Below the pieces are notes generated by a model that was not told the origin of the DNA, ran no database searches, and worked only from the letters and a program-made list of their open reading frames with translations. A DNA stretch of 64,000 nucleotides from Cryptomeria japonica (Eukaryota; Streptophyta; Pinopsida; Cupressales; Cupressaceae): the NCBI RefSeq assembly GCF_030272615.1, contig NC_081406.1, forward strand, positions 235,829,922 through 235,893,921, read 5' to 3'. Positions 1-10,400 of the stretch are shown piece by piece (position 1 is the first letter of the stretch; every line of letters starts with the position of its first letter). Both the position numbers and the translations under genes were made by a program.

Positions 1-602
1 GATTAAATGTCACTTTAAGTGGACAGAGGAACCCAATAATTGGTTTGAGATGTTGAAAACCAAGATAGTAGAGTTGCCAACCCTTAGATTGCCCGATTTG
101 AATCAATCAGTTGTTTACAGTAGAATGTGATGGAAGCCAAAGGGCAATAGGCGTAGTTTTAAGCCAAGAGGGACATCCTATAGCTTTCTTCTGAGAAAAG
201 TTAAATGAAGCTAAGAAAAGGTACTCCACATATGACTTGGAGTTGTATGCAATGGTCCAAGCATTGAAAAAATGGCGTCACTACTTGTTGCCCAAAGAAT
301 TTGTAGTCTTCACTAACAATCATGCCCTTAGTTTTCTCAATGGGCAAGAGAAGTTGAACCAAAGACACCTAAAGTGGGTTGAGTACCTACAATCTTATAC
401 ATTCACTATTAAACACAAGAAAGGGACAACCAACAAAGTTGCTGATGCACTAAGTAGGAGAATCATGACCATGCTAGAGATTCAATTGCAAAGTGTGGGT
501 TTGAGTGAGTTAAAAGACCTATACAAGGATGATAAGGATTTTGTAGAGATATATAATATTTGTACTGATTTTTCTAATACCTCACATATCTCTTATTCAT
601 AA
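1..602 (+). pseudogene. R1 reverse transcriptase C-terminus and RNase H (degenerate)
   Basis: Bases 1-236 can be read, with stops and shifts, as the junction between reverse transcriptase and RNase H, including a recognisable VECDGS-type RNase H start and a YSTYDLELYA motif near 220-250. From 237 an open stretch of about 120 codons covers the remainder: the FTNNHALSFL segment corresponds to the usual F-T-D-H-x-x-L motif, with the normal Asp replaced by Asn, and the domain ends in KVADALSRR, the typical gypsy RNase H ending. The enzyme would remove RNA from the RNA-DNA hybrid during reverse transcription. The Asp-to-Asn change and upstream stops indicate loss of function. Confidence 0.85.
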
Positions 603-1794
603 TACATGGTACAAGAGGGTTTTCTGTTCAAATGTCATCTTCTTTGCATACCTCAATATTCTATGAGACAAAATATTATTCAAGAGAAGCATCAAGGGGG
701 TCTAGGAGGTCATTTTGGGATTGATAAGACTTTGGATTAGGTTGGTAGGTTTTATTATTGGCCCAAGTTGCAATAAGAAGTGAGAAGATTTGTAGAGAAA
801 TGTACCATCTGCCAAAGAGAAAAGGGAACCTGAAGTAATGCAAGTCTATATCAGCCCTTGGTCATACCTCAGAGGCCTTGGGAATGTTTGAGCATGGATT
901 TTGTGTTAGGCTTGCCTAGGACACTAAGAGGATTTGATAGTGTGTATGTGGTAGTAGACAGGTTCAAAAAAATGGCACATTTCATACCTTGGAAGAGTAC
1001 CAATGATGCCACCTATATTGCAGGCCTCTTCTTCAAGGAGATAGTCAGAATTCATGGTCTTCCAATTAGCATTGTGAGTGATAGAGATGTGAAGTTTTTG
1101 AGCTACTTTTGGAGGACACTATGGAGGAAGTTGGGAACCAAATTATCTTTTTCATCTGCCTGTCATCCTTAATTAGATGGTCAAATAGAGGTAGTTAACC
1201 ATTCATTGGCTAATTTGTTAAGATGTCTTACCAAACAACATGGGCAGACTTGGGATCTAGTACTTGGACAGGCAGAATATGCATATAATGACTCAGTGAA
1301 CTATAGCACTGATAAAAGTCCTTTTGAGATAGTGTATGGATACCATCCTAGGGGAATATTAGAGCTTAGAGATATTAGTTCAATGGCACCGAAGAGTGCA
1401 CAAGGGGAGAACTTTGTAGAAGGCATTAATGACGTGCATGATAAGGTAAGGCAGTCCTTACAAAAAAAATTTGAGCAGTACAAGGTTCAAGCTGATAAAA
1501 CAAGGAGGAAGCTACAATTTCAAGTAGGAGACTTAGTGCTGGCATACCTCAGAAAGGAGAGACTTCCAAAAGGGAAGCCCATCAAGCTCATGATGAAGAA
1601 AATTGGACCTCTCAAGGTGGTGCACAAGTATGGGCAGAATGCCTATGAGGTTGAACTTCCACCTACCTTGGGGATATCTCATATCTTTAATGTATGTGAT
1701 CTCTATCCATACAAGGGAGAGTCACCAATAAGTCAAAAAGACATGCCATCACTAGTTCATGAAGATTTGGTAAAGGATTTGCCACCTAGTCAAC
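603..1794 (+). pseudogene. R1 integrase (degenerate)
   Basis: An H-H-C-C zinc-binding region is readable near 680-830 (EKHQGGLGGHFGIDKT, later KCTICQ), followed by the catalytic core. The core shows MDFVLGLP (first Asp, about 895-920), VSDRDVKF (second Asp, about 1075-1095) and DGQIEVVN (Glu, about 1176-1200). The C-terminal part from 1500 has the GDLV and KIGPLKV patches usual for gypsy integrases. In-frame stops are seen at 601, about 740, about 775, about 835 and about 1171, so the protein cannot be made intact. Integrase would join the element cDNA to host DNA. Confidence 0.85.
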
Positions 1795-1973
1795 CAGTTG
1801 AGTTAGAGAGTATCTTAGATACCAAGATAGTAAAAAAGACAAGTAAGGGAGTTTACAAGAACTATCTTGTTAAGTGGAAAGGGTTACCAGATTCAGATGC
1901 CATATGGATGTTAGAGGCAGATATACTTCATCTTGGAGTGGAGATTTCAGACCTTATAACTCAAGGGACTTGA
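1795..1973 (+). pseudogene. R1 integrase C-terminal chromodomain
   Basis: The last 60 codons of the pol frame read as a chromodomain: a hydrophobic entry (VELESILDTK), the core YLVKWKGLPDSDAIW, then a short acidic helix. In chromoviruses this module is thought to steer integration toward particular chromatin. One of the usual aromatic-cage residues (Tyr in the first strand) is Leu here and the W-E-P motif after the core reads W-M-L, so methyl-lysine binding is doubtful. The frame is open from 1206 to the stop at 1971-1973, so this is the best preserved part of R1. Confidence 0.85.
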
Positions 1974-1994
1974 GTTATTTGACCTAGGGGAGTA

Positions 1995-3609
1995 TGTTGC
2001 AGGGCACCTAGTACTCCAAGAATGTAATCTTTGATTTCTTTATTTTGTCTATTAATGTGTGATGTAATAATGGACCAACCATTGAGGACTTAGTAGAGAA
2101 ATGGTTGAGTTGTCCAACTTTTGGTTTGAGTCAATTGTGCTCAGGATGCTGCTAGCCTAAGAAGTGAGTTGCTTAGGTAGTTCACAAGAAAATACTTCAG
2201 ATGAATGTATTCATGAATTAGGAGTCAATGGAGTTGTGTTTAGGTCTTGTAAGGTGTTTGAGGACCTTCAAGAGTCTTAGAATGCAATAGAATGCAAAAT
2301 TGCACCCTGGAGCAAAAGTTGTCAAAAGTTGCTGAGCAACATTTTGTAATTTTTTGTAAAAGTTGCATTTTTGGTTATGGGCATTAGGAAGTTGGTTGAA
2401 CCGACTAAATCTAGTGGATATAAGCCAAATTTCACTTCATTGTGTGGGTTGGAGGTTTGGAGATGCAAGAGCAACTTTTTGGTGTGTGAAACAATCTTGT
2501 TTCCACTAGTTTTGGTAGTTTTGCCTTATTTTCATTGCTTGTATGGTCTAGTATGGACTAGATGGTGTAAAATAATTTCCATCTTTGTATGTTCATTGTA
2601 TTTCCTTTCAATAAGGCTGATTTATAGGTTTGATTGTTCCAGGTTGTAAAGATTTCTCTCATTCTTTGCTACTAGGAGCAAAACCCTTGCAAGTAGGGCT
2701 TAAGAGCAAGAAATGGCTCTAGCCTAGGCATTCTTTGATGGCACTTGTTGAAATCATTAATAATTATAGGTTAGGGTCTATACATAGTTATGGAATAGGG
2801 TGTGTGATGTTGCAGGTCCAGGAGGAGGAGAAACAATGAAGACCTAGGCTCACTGCTGGGAGTAGGTGAGTTAGGACAGTAAGAAAAGTGTGATTTGTGA
2901 GCACTTGGAGATTGATGCAAGCCCAAGTGGCATATGTATGGAAATCCCTCATAGTTTCCTTGAAGGTTCCCAGGGTTTTTAGAGAAGAATTTTTGACTGG
3001 TGAAAGGTTCTAGACCAATTTTGTCAATCCACCGATTAAGCCTAAACCCCACAAAATATTGCAACATTGGAAACCATACCTATACGGATAGCCTAGATGC
3101 ACTTTTCCATTATTGTATATAACTTCCAAAAGGGTATCTGAATCCATGATTTATTCCTAAGATTCCTTACGAATTTTGCAAATTAAACCCCAAAACCCGC
3201 TTAAGGAGGGCTAATGCAATTAGGCCTATTTAGGTGTCGATAGAGACCTAAAAGGCTTGAGAAACCATGGCGATGAAGTTGGTAAGTCTTAAACTTCAAA
3301 ACACAATGAAGACACCTTATTAATGCATTGGGAAACCAAAGAAGAGTTGGTGTATTAAGATCCTAGGAGTGGCTGGAGCCCAAGAGAGGTGAGTATGAGT
3401 AACTGAGGTGGCAACCTCAAGTGGAGAATTGATTGTCAAGAAACTATTGGTTATACCTAGGAGGCAAGTCAAGAAGGTTTAGACCTTGGAGGTCTCATTG
3501 TCATAACCCTTACCAAGTGCCATAGGAAGGACTTGAGTAGTAGTAGGGTTGAGTAGGACAAGTCACTCAAGAAAGTGAAACAAACAAGGCTCCAAGACTC
3601 TCTACATCA
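1995..3609 (+). repeat. R1 candidate 3' LTR
   Basis: A purine-rich stretch (CCTAGGGGAGTA, 1983-1994) 21 bases after the pol stop is followed by TGTTGC, the expected start of a 3' LTR. No second copy is inside the window, so the far boundary is inferred from the sequence CTACATCA at 3602-3609 followed by AGGAATTTC, which aligns with the interior of the T1/T2 LTR. No gene is visible in this 1.6-kb stretch; small open frames have no recognisable domain. Confidence 0.55.
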
Positions 3610-3810
3610 AGGAATTTCTTCCTGAAGAGATCACCCTCCCTGGTTCTGCAAAGGCTAAAGCATAGGAGGACTTTCTGTCCTTGTTATTGTTGGTCCAAGT
3701 CTGATAGACATTGATAGTTGGAGGTGGCTCTCCATAGATATTTGGAGGAAATAAGCTTGTTCTCTGCCCTATAAGTAGTGTAAACCTATAGTCCATTTTG
3801 GGAACCAACA
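3610..3810 (+). repeat. T1 5' LTR, last 201 bp
   Basis: This stretch aligns base for base with 20159-20359, the end of the complete LTR, with roughly 25 differences by eye. It ends in GGGAACCAACA, directly followed by a primer-binding-site-like sequence. The rest of the 5' LTR is displaced upstream of the window by R1. Confidence 0.8.
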
Positions 3811-4610
3811 AAAATTGGCATCTCTGTTGGGGAATGAAAGGAATTGTAAAGAATCTCTAGTTAAAAATAAATAAAAAAGTTTGTTGTTTAAATATAGTGG
3901 AGATTTTTCCCACATAGTGAAGAAGTTTCTTATTTTGTCCCTTGTCGGTTTGAGTCAATTCTCATAAATGTTGCTGAGAAATCTGTTGTAGTTCTTGTTC
4001 TATAAAAAGTTTAGTCTAGATCTGCCTGTTTTTCAAGATTATATGTAATACCTCATGATTGTGAGTGGCAATCTGAGACACTGAGATCTATGTACCAGTG
4101 TGTGTCTGCTTGAAGAAGAACCAAGACATTTGCAGGAAGGATAAAGAAAATTTGAGCTCTTATGATGAAGTACCCCGACAAGTTGAGGATAGAATCATTA
4201 ATGTCATTTGATGATAGGGAAATATGGTAGTGATGTGTTGAAACAAATCTGACCTGTGAAGAAATTTTAGTTGTTCGAGTATTGATCCTCTACAAGGAGG
4301 TGACGACTCTGTTAAAAGATCAGTGGTAAAGATTTGAAGGATTGAAGGCAATTTTGCAAATCCTAGGTTTAAGAAGGCAGCAACAATTTCAGCATTTTCG
4401 GGTATTTAGATTTTCATGAGTCAAGTGTATTTTCATGAAAATTAAAACAAAATGTTCCCTAAATAGTGAAAGAAACACTAAGGAAGGAAATTGTAGGGAT
4501 TATTTTACATGCTCCTGTGATTCGGTTTTCATTTTTCTATATAAAATTAGATGGAGTATGTTATGAGCTTTATAATGAAATAGTTCAAGAGAAGGGAAAG
4601 AAATAAGGGA
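3811..4610 (+). other. T1 primer-binding site and leader
   Basis: The 18 bases at 3816-3833 (TGGCATCTCTGTTGGGGA) are a mutated form of the TGGCGACTCTGCTGGGGA type of primer-binding site used by Tat/Ogre-like gypsy elements; the tRNA was not verified. Two further partial copies of the motif occur at about 4066 and 4300. The same leader is present in T2 (20360-21158) at roughly nine bases in ten. No open frame of note. Confidence 0.7.
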
Positions 4611-4978
4611 ATGAATGAAAATATGTATCATGTGCCTATGTTTCCTTATGAAATGACAAAAGAAAATGAGAAATCTATGCCAAGTGATCATAGAGCTTTC
4701 TCTAGGGAAAGATATAAACCATTGAATTTTGATGGTATCCAAGGTTTCCCAAACCCTTTTCCTATGGGGGTTAGGGAACAATTACTAGGATTTAATGGGA
4801 AGAAGTCAGAATCAGTATGACAACATTTGCAGGAGTTTTGAATTAATGGAATATTTTGAAATAAATTAGGAAGATGTTTCCATGAAGTTATTTGTTCAGA
4901 CTTTGAGGGAAAATGTGAGAGACTAGTTCTCTTACATGACAGTATGATCTACCCCATCATGGGATGAGTTGAAGGTAT
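4611..4978 (+). pseudogene. T1 gag, N-terminal part
   Basis: An ATG at 4611 opens a frame beginning MNENMYHVPMFPYEM that matches the T2 gag start at 21159. A TGA at 4818-4820 interrupts it at the same place as in T2, and the following bases can be read as the start of a retrotransposon gag domain. At 4979 the frame is cut by N1; bases 4974-4978 (GGTAT) are the target duplication. The frame continues without loss at 12872. Gag would form the particle that packages element RNA; this copy has stops and is not functional. Confidence 0.75.
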
Positions 4979-5151
4979 TGTAGTGTCCTAAAATTGTGAC
5001 ACTTGCAATTTCGACTGCATTTGGGTCTTCACGATGGCGATGCAACACAGAATCTAAATGGAGACCCCGAAACTTGTTCATGACACCAAAAACTGCATTT
5101 CTCAGCACCCTGGCCTGATCCTCCTTGCACCCCACTGTCCCTGGAGGTGGG

Positions 5152-5242
5152 ACCATGGTGCCCATCACCCTGGTCCTTCAGGACTAGGGCGCCCAGTGCC
5201 TTGGTCCCCCAGGACCATGGCGCCCAGCGCCCTGGTCCCTGG
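5152..5242 (+). repeat. N1 LTR 31-bp GC-rich tandem repeat (3 units)
   Basis: Units start at 5152, 5183 and 5214, each a variant of ACCATGGCGCCCAGCGCCCT followed by GGTCC. Each unit is nearly self-complementary (GGACCA facing TGGTCC, GGCGC facing GCGCC). The array ends about 120 bp upstream of the TATA box and is repeated at 11780-11870. Its placement suggests an enhancer or silencer role, which is inference. Confidence 0.85.
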
Positions 5243-5360
5243 CCCTATTTTTGGGCCCGGTCTCTTTTGGGTCTCGGGTCTTTATGTTTGCAAATTGGAA
5301 AATAACATTTCCTGGTCGGCCTAAGGTCGGGAAAATCAGTCTTTTAACCTTAATTGGAAA

Positions 5361-5370
5361 GTATATAAAC
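5361..5370 (+). promoter_or_regulatory. N1 LTR TATA box
   Basis: GTATATAAAC is a good plant TATA box lying mid-LTR, downstream of the GC-rich repeat and followed by a pyrimidine-rich run (TTTCCTCTCTC). The same sequence is at 11989-11998 in the 3' LTR. It would set the U3/R boundary some 30 bases downstream. Confidence 0.65.
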
Positions 5371-5427
5371 TACATTTCCTCTCTCAAAAAGGGAGGAGGA
5401 CATATGTGAGCAAGGCGCGAAAGCAAT

Positions 5428-5485
5428 ATTCAAGCATTCAAACATTCAAGCATTCAAGCATTCCTTCAAGCAATTGAGCATTCTA
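5428..5485 (+). repeat. N1 LTR ATTCAAGCA short tandem repeat
   Basis: Five to six imperfect copies of the 9-mer ATTCAAGCA follow the presumed transcription start. They are conserved in the 3' LTR at 12056-12113. No function is evident. Confidence 0.8.
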
Positions 5486-6238
5486 AGTCTCCATTCAAGG
5501 CTAAGTGTTGCATTCAAGACAAGGATTCAACCATTGAAGAGGAGATCACTTACAACACATTACATACAACAACATTTACACGTTCGCATGTAAGAATACA
5601 AACATTCTTACAACAAGGTATCAGTACTTGTTTACATTACAAACATTTACATTTACAGCATTCTCATTTCTTGGTTAATTCCAAAACTGGGGTTTGACCT
5701 AAAGGAAAACCCCTCATCCCTAACCCCCCAATCGTCCTCTCTTTTCTGTGTGTAGGTTGCAGGTACGCGGCTGTAATTGAAGATATGGAATCCTTGTGCA
5801 GAGACGAACAGATCCACCTTCGTTTCACGGATTTTTCGGAGGACCGTGTGCACGCCGGACGCCATCGTCCCGTCAACTTTCGCTCAAATTTGCAGAACAG
5901 CACCGTCTCGACATTTTACTACTAATTCCAGGTCCATAGCTTCATATCATATCCCTATCTCTGTTTATAAGCGAATATTTCCCACTTTACATGCATTCCT
6001 AGTTCAATCTTTCTATCTACATTTCTTTACAAAAGAGGGTATCCTTGATGTCTTAACCCTTGAAACTCATATAGAATCCAATCTTGCATTGCGTGGGATT
6101 GGATCTTGTGGGTTTCAACCCCTCTTTTGAATGTAAAGTCTCTTCCAAGTGAAAACCATCAACCCTAGTGACTCTCCCTTCTCTCTCCTCGGAGTTGGGG
6201 AGGGGAGAATGACTAGGGTTCGATTTTTCCGCTTTACA

Positions 6239-7423
6239 TTTTGGTGAACCCGACGTGAACATCCTCATTCTGATTATCCATGGTTAGATCTGAAAATTTT
6301 GTTTCCTTAATTACATTTCCATGTTTGATCTTTTGCAAATTTTAGAGGCTAATTGCATAAAAACCCTAAAATTTTCTTTTAAGTAATTAAACTTGTGAAA
6401 TGTTTAATTGTTGATGCTTGTTTCAGATCTACCCTTCTATTGCAAATTGTTAATTCATATTTGTGCTTTGATTCTGAAAATTAAGTGGTTAAGTGTCAAA
6501 ACCCTAATTTTTAGAACCCTCTTGATTCAACCTTTGACTGATAATTTCACTAATCAAAACACTTCCAAATCGGCTGTAATTTTGGATTCCGCAACAAAAT
6601 CACAATATCTTTCATCCTTGAAAATTTGGAAAAAAGTTGCGACGACCGTGTGCACCCCAATCGCCATCGTCCCCGACATTTTTTTCGAAATTTCGGGAGC
6701 TAGATCTTACTGTATTTTTCTGCTAAAATCCAGAATTTTGGCTGATTTTATCAAATTTAACACTTGCAAAATTAAAGTCAAAGTTGGTCTAGCGATTGCT
6801 TGGATTAAGGCTTCTAATCATTCAAAAATTGTTGAAATTAAAATTCATATCAAAATTGTGTTTCTTACAGTCCTAAATCTGAAAAGTGTGTCAGCATTCA
6901 TTTGAAATTTCAGTGCTTTATTCAAATTTTTGTAGTTTGTGACTTTTGAAATTAAGTGTTTAATTGCAATAACCTTGATTTCCACTTTCCAAATTTGAAT
7001 TTTGCATGAAATCGAGTCAACTTTTAAATTTCAAAACTTGCATTGCTTTTAGCATTCCCTCTAAAATCATAAAATTCAAAATTTCAGTTTCCCTCTCTTT
7101 TTCAAAATTCAAATTTTACAGTTTTCAACAATCTTGGTAGGGTTCAATTTTGAGATTGCAACTTTATTTTGGCCTACCTGCAGATCGTAAAATCACTCAA
7201 TTTTTTCAGATTAGCTTTAAAATCATCATTACTTTCATCCCTGAAAATTTTGAAAAAAGTTGCGAGGACCGTGTGCACTCCGAGCGCCACGGTCCCGGAC
7301 ATTTTTTCTGAAATTTCGGGAGATTGTCCTAATTGCATTTAACAGCTTAAATCTAGGAGATTGGCTGATTTTATTGAAATTTGCTACCTCTAAAATTCAA
7401 AATCTTCTCTCTCTCTTTAGTGC
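6239..7423 (+). other. N1 primer-binding site and leader
   Basis: Directly after the LTR lies TTTTGGTGAACCCGACGTGA, a primer-binding-site candidate; I could not match it to a specific tRNA from memory. The leader is AT-rich and carries two more copies of the 30-base hairpin motif found in the LTR (6643-6672 and 7266-7295). Each lies in a longer, imperfect repeat of about 200 bp (roughly 6570-6780 and 7200-7400). The leader ends in a pyrimidine run followed by TTTAG four bases before the ATG, which resembles a splice acceptor. No coding region. Confidence 0.75.
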
Positions 7424-10400
7424 ATGAGTTTTACAACAATAAGCCCTACTTACAATATTCCCGTTAGACGAAGCCTTAGAATTAAGTCTTTCCAAGGTGT
7501 AATTACCGAGGAGATGGAACCTAATTTGAATGGCCTTTTTAACGAGGACATGGGTAATTCCTCTAATCCTCTTAATGATGAAGAAGCTCTCCATGAGGTT
7601 TCTGTAGAACAAATTTCAAAATTGGATAACCAATTTGATGATTTTCGACAATGGATGTCTCAAGAATACCCTGATAGCGAAGCTCTTTCATTAATTGAGG
7701 GTCTAAAACGCATGGTTCAAAGTGATAAGAATGGAATTGATATTTTGCATGGTATTACACACATTGTGGATTCGAATGTGATGCCTATGAAGAGTTGTGC
7801 TGACACCTTAGGTTACACACAACCTCCTACTCAAGTTAATCATTCTATTCCTTTGACAACTCCTATTGCTAGTATACCTACTTTTACATCAAACATAATG
7901 ACTACTTCAACACAAGACATTCCGCCTATGATCACCAGTCATGGGGGCAATCCCTCTTCTTCAATCAACCCTCTTCCTTCATTCAATCCAACTTCTTCAT
8001 TCATTCCTTCAGTGAGTGTTCCTCTCATATCTCCACAAATGAACATGATGCAAGGGGGCAATTCATTTAACCATTCCATTCCTCCTTGTAGTGTTCCTCC
8101 TGTCCAATCATCTCCTATGATTAACTATCATAGTGTCCCACCACCTTACTCTCGACCTTCTTTCAATAACATAACACCTCCATCACAATCTAACACATCT
8201 AATATGAACTCTTCGACTGAAGTGACCATTAACAATCTTGCACAAACTGTCTCTTCTTTACAGCAACAAATTGCCTCTATGAATCAATCTAAGACTAGTG
8301 TGCCCACATTTGACGTTGCGAGCCCACTTTCTCTTGACATTATTCGAGCTATTCCCCCTAAACATGTTGAAATTCCGCATTTGGAGCTTTATAATGGTAA
8401 GGGTGATCCTCTAACACATGTTAAGACCTTTCAAACAATATGTACCGATTTTGCTTATGACCAAAGATTGCTTGCAAAACTGTTTACTAGAACATTAAGA
8501 GATAAAGCCCTACAATGGTATTGCTCATTGCCTTCCTATTCTATTACTTCTTTTGAACAACTTGCGAATTCTTTCATTCAACAATTTCAAAACAATATAA
8601 GTCCTAAAGTTACTTTGATTGATTTAATGCATTGTAAACAAGGTGTTAAAGAAAAAGTGACTGATTTCATTGGTAGATATAAGCATTTGTATGCTCAAAT
8701 CTCTTTTCCAGTGCCTGACAATGATATTCAAAGAATCTTTATTTCTAATTTACAAAAAGATATTAGAGAAAAACTCCTATTTTCTGAGTTTACTTCTTTC
8801 CAACAGTTGTGCGCAACTCTTCACAATTATCAACTGACTATGAGCCAAATGGAACAAGCAAATCCTATGGCTCCGAGTGATAAGGGTGATAGTAGTCAAC
8901 AACCATTTGGGAAGTTTAAACCGAACAGAGAGTCAATTAAATTCAATGAAAACATCATCAACAACAATGTGAATGCAGCATTAGGTGTGCCTCCTATTTC
9001 TAAGTTTTTCAGGAAAGAAAGAAAGTTTACTCATTTGAATGAATCATTGCATAGTATTATGAATAAGTTATTGGAACAAAATGTGCTTGCTCTCCCTCCT
9101 ATAAGGCAAATAGATCCTGCAAAGATTAATTCACCCTATTTTGATAACAAATCTTTTTGTCAATTTCATCGTCATCCTGGGCATGATACTGAAAAATGTT
9201 TTGCTTTGAAGGGTAAAATTCAAGATTTGATTGATAATAATACTATCTCTGTTTCTGGTGTGAATGATAAAGGCAACACATCTGTAGCTCCTCCTAACCA
9301 AAATCTTAAGATTTTTACTGATCCATTGCCTTCTCATACCTCTAATGCGATTGATACTACTGATTCCTCTATCTCACCTGATGATCTTGTGTCTATGACT
9401 CCTAATGTGATTAACTTTGTCGAGCAGCAGAAAATCCTTAAAGAACCTTCCATCACATTTGATTCCAGTGAAACTATCAGGGCACCTGATGGTCCTTTAT
9501 ATATAGTTGCAAAAGTCAAGAATACACCTTGCCATGGAGTGCTTATTGATCCTTCTTGCATGGTTAATGTCATTACTGAAGAATTTCTTTTTACTTTGCA
9601 ATTGAATCAAGTAATCTATGACGAAACAAATGTGGTTGTGAAACTATTTGATGCATTTTCTTCTCCTGCAATTGGTTCTATTACATTACCTATTGAGGTC
9701 CATAACAGATCCCTTGATGTGGACTTTGCTATTATTCCATCATCCGAACAATTTCGTGTGAAGCTAGGCTATCCTTGGCTATCTTCCATGAAAGCTATTG
9801 CTTCTCCTATTCACAAGTGCTTGAAATTTCCCCACAATGGTGAAGTTGTTACTGTCAATCATAGTCTCTTTAAACCAGCTGAAAGAACTTCTAGTGTTCC
9901 TATTGATTACTTTTGGCCTAAACAATTCCAATCTCTTCCTCCGCGAAGTGATCATCTTTTCAAATCTTATCAAAAGTGGAAAAAAGATATGATCCTATCT
10001 CTAAGTGAACCTAGAACACCCAAACTTGACATTCCTATCGTTCTTGAGAAGGAAGTTCTTCCTTTGAAAGATAAAACTAATGTCTTTCCTCAAGAAGATT
10101 CCCAACCCATCCCTATGGATGTGACTATGCCTATATCTAATAAACTTCCTAAAAGTAGACCTATACCTCCTCGTCATGATGGACTTGGTCTCCTTCCTAA
10201 ACCAAATATTCCTCCCTTATATGGAGCAATTCCTCCTCCTTCCTCTTATGGAGAGAAGAGACCTTCCTCTTCTCCTATTATTCAACCTAAGAGACCACAA
10301 CCTAAACACCCAAGTGAAAAGGATGAGAACATTCCTCCTCCTCAATCTTCTCAACTTCCTACTAAGACTAGACGAAATCATTCTGCACGTGAACACCGAC

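Larger units (their letters stand above)
1..3609 (+). mobile_element. R1: 3' part of a Ty3/gypsy chromovirus
   Basis: The window opens inside the pol gene of a gypsy-type LTR retrotransposon. The visible order is end of reverse transcriptase, RNase H, integrase, chromodomain, then a long non-coding stretch that starts with TGTTGC right after a purine-rich run. That order and a C-terminal chromodomain define chromoviruses. The 5' LTR, gag, protease and most of the reverse transcriptase lie before the window. The downstream end at 3609 is inferred: the next bases (AGGAA...) match the inside of the T1 LTR (compare 20159 onward), so R1 seems to sit in that LTR. Several stops and frameshifts show the copy is dead. 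Confidence 0.8.
4979..6238 (+). repeat. N1 5' LTR
   Basis: This 1260-bp LTR is paired with 11607-12866. It contains a GC-rich triple repeat (5152-5242), a TATA box (5361-5370), an ATTCAAGCA repeat zone (5428-5485) and one copy of a 30-base hairpin motif (5841-5870). Open frames inside it (for example 5777-6130) recur in the 3' LTR simply because the LTRs are copies, and show no protein family. Confidence 0.95.

Noticed and set aside
5058-5324. Open frame across the GC-rich repeats (also at 11686-11943)
   Set aside because: Codons come from the 31-bp tandem repeats; composition explains the open frame.
5777-6130. 117-codon open frame in the N1 5' LTR, conserved at 12405-12758
   Set aside because: It recurs because the two LTRs are copies of each other. 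It has no recognisable domain and overlaps LTR regulatory sequence.
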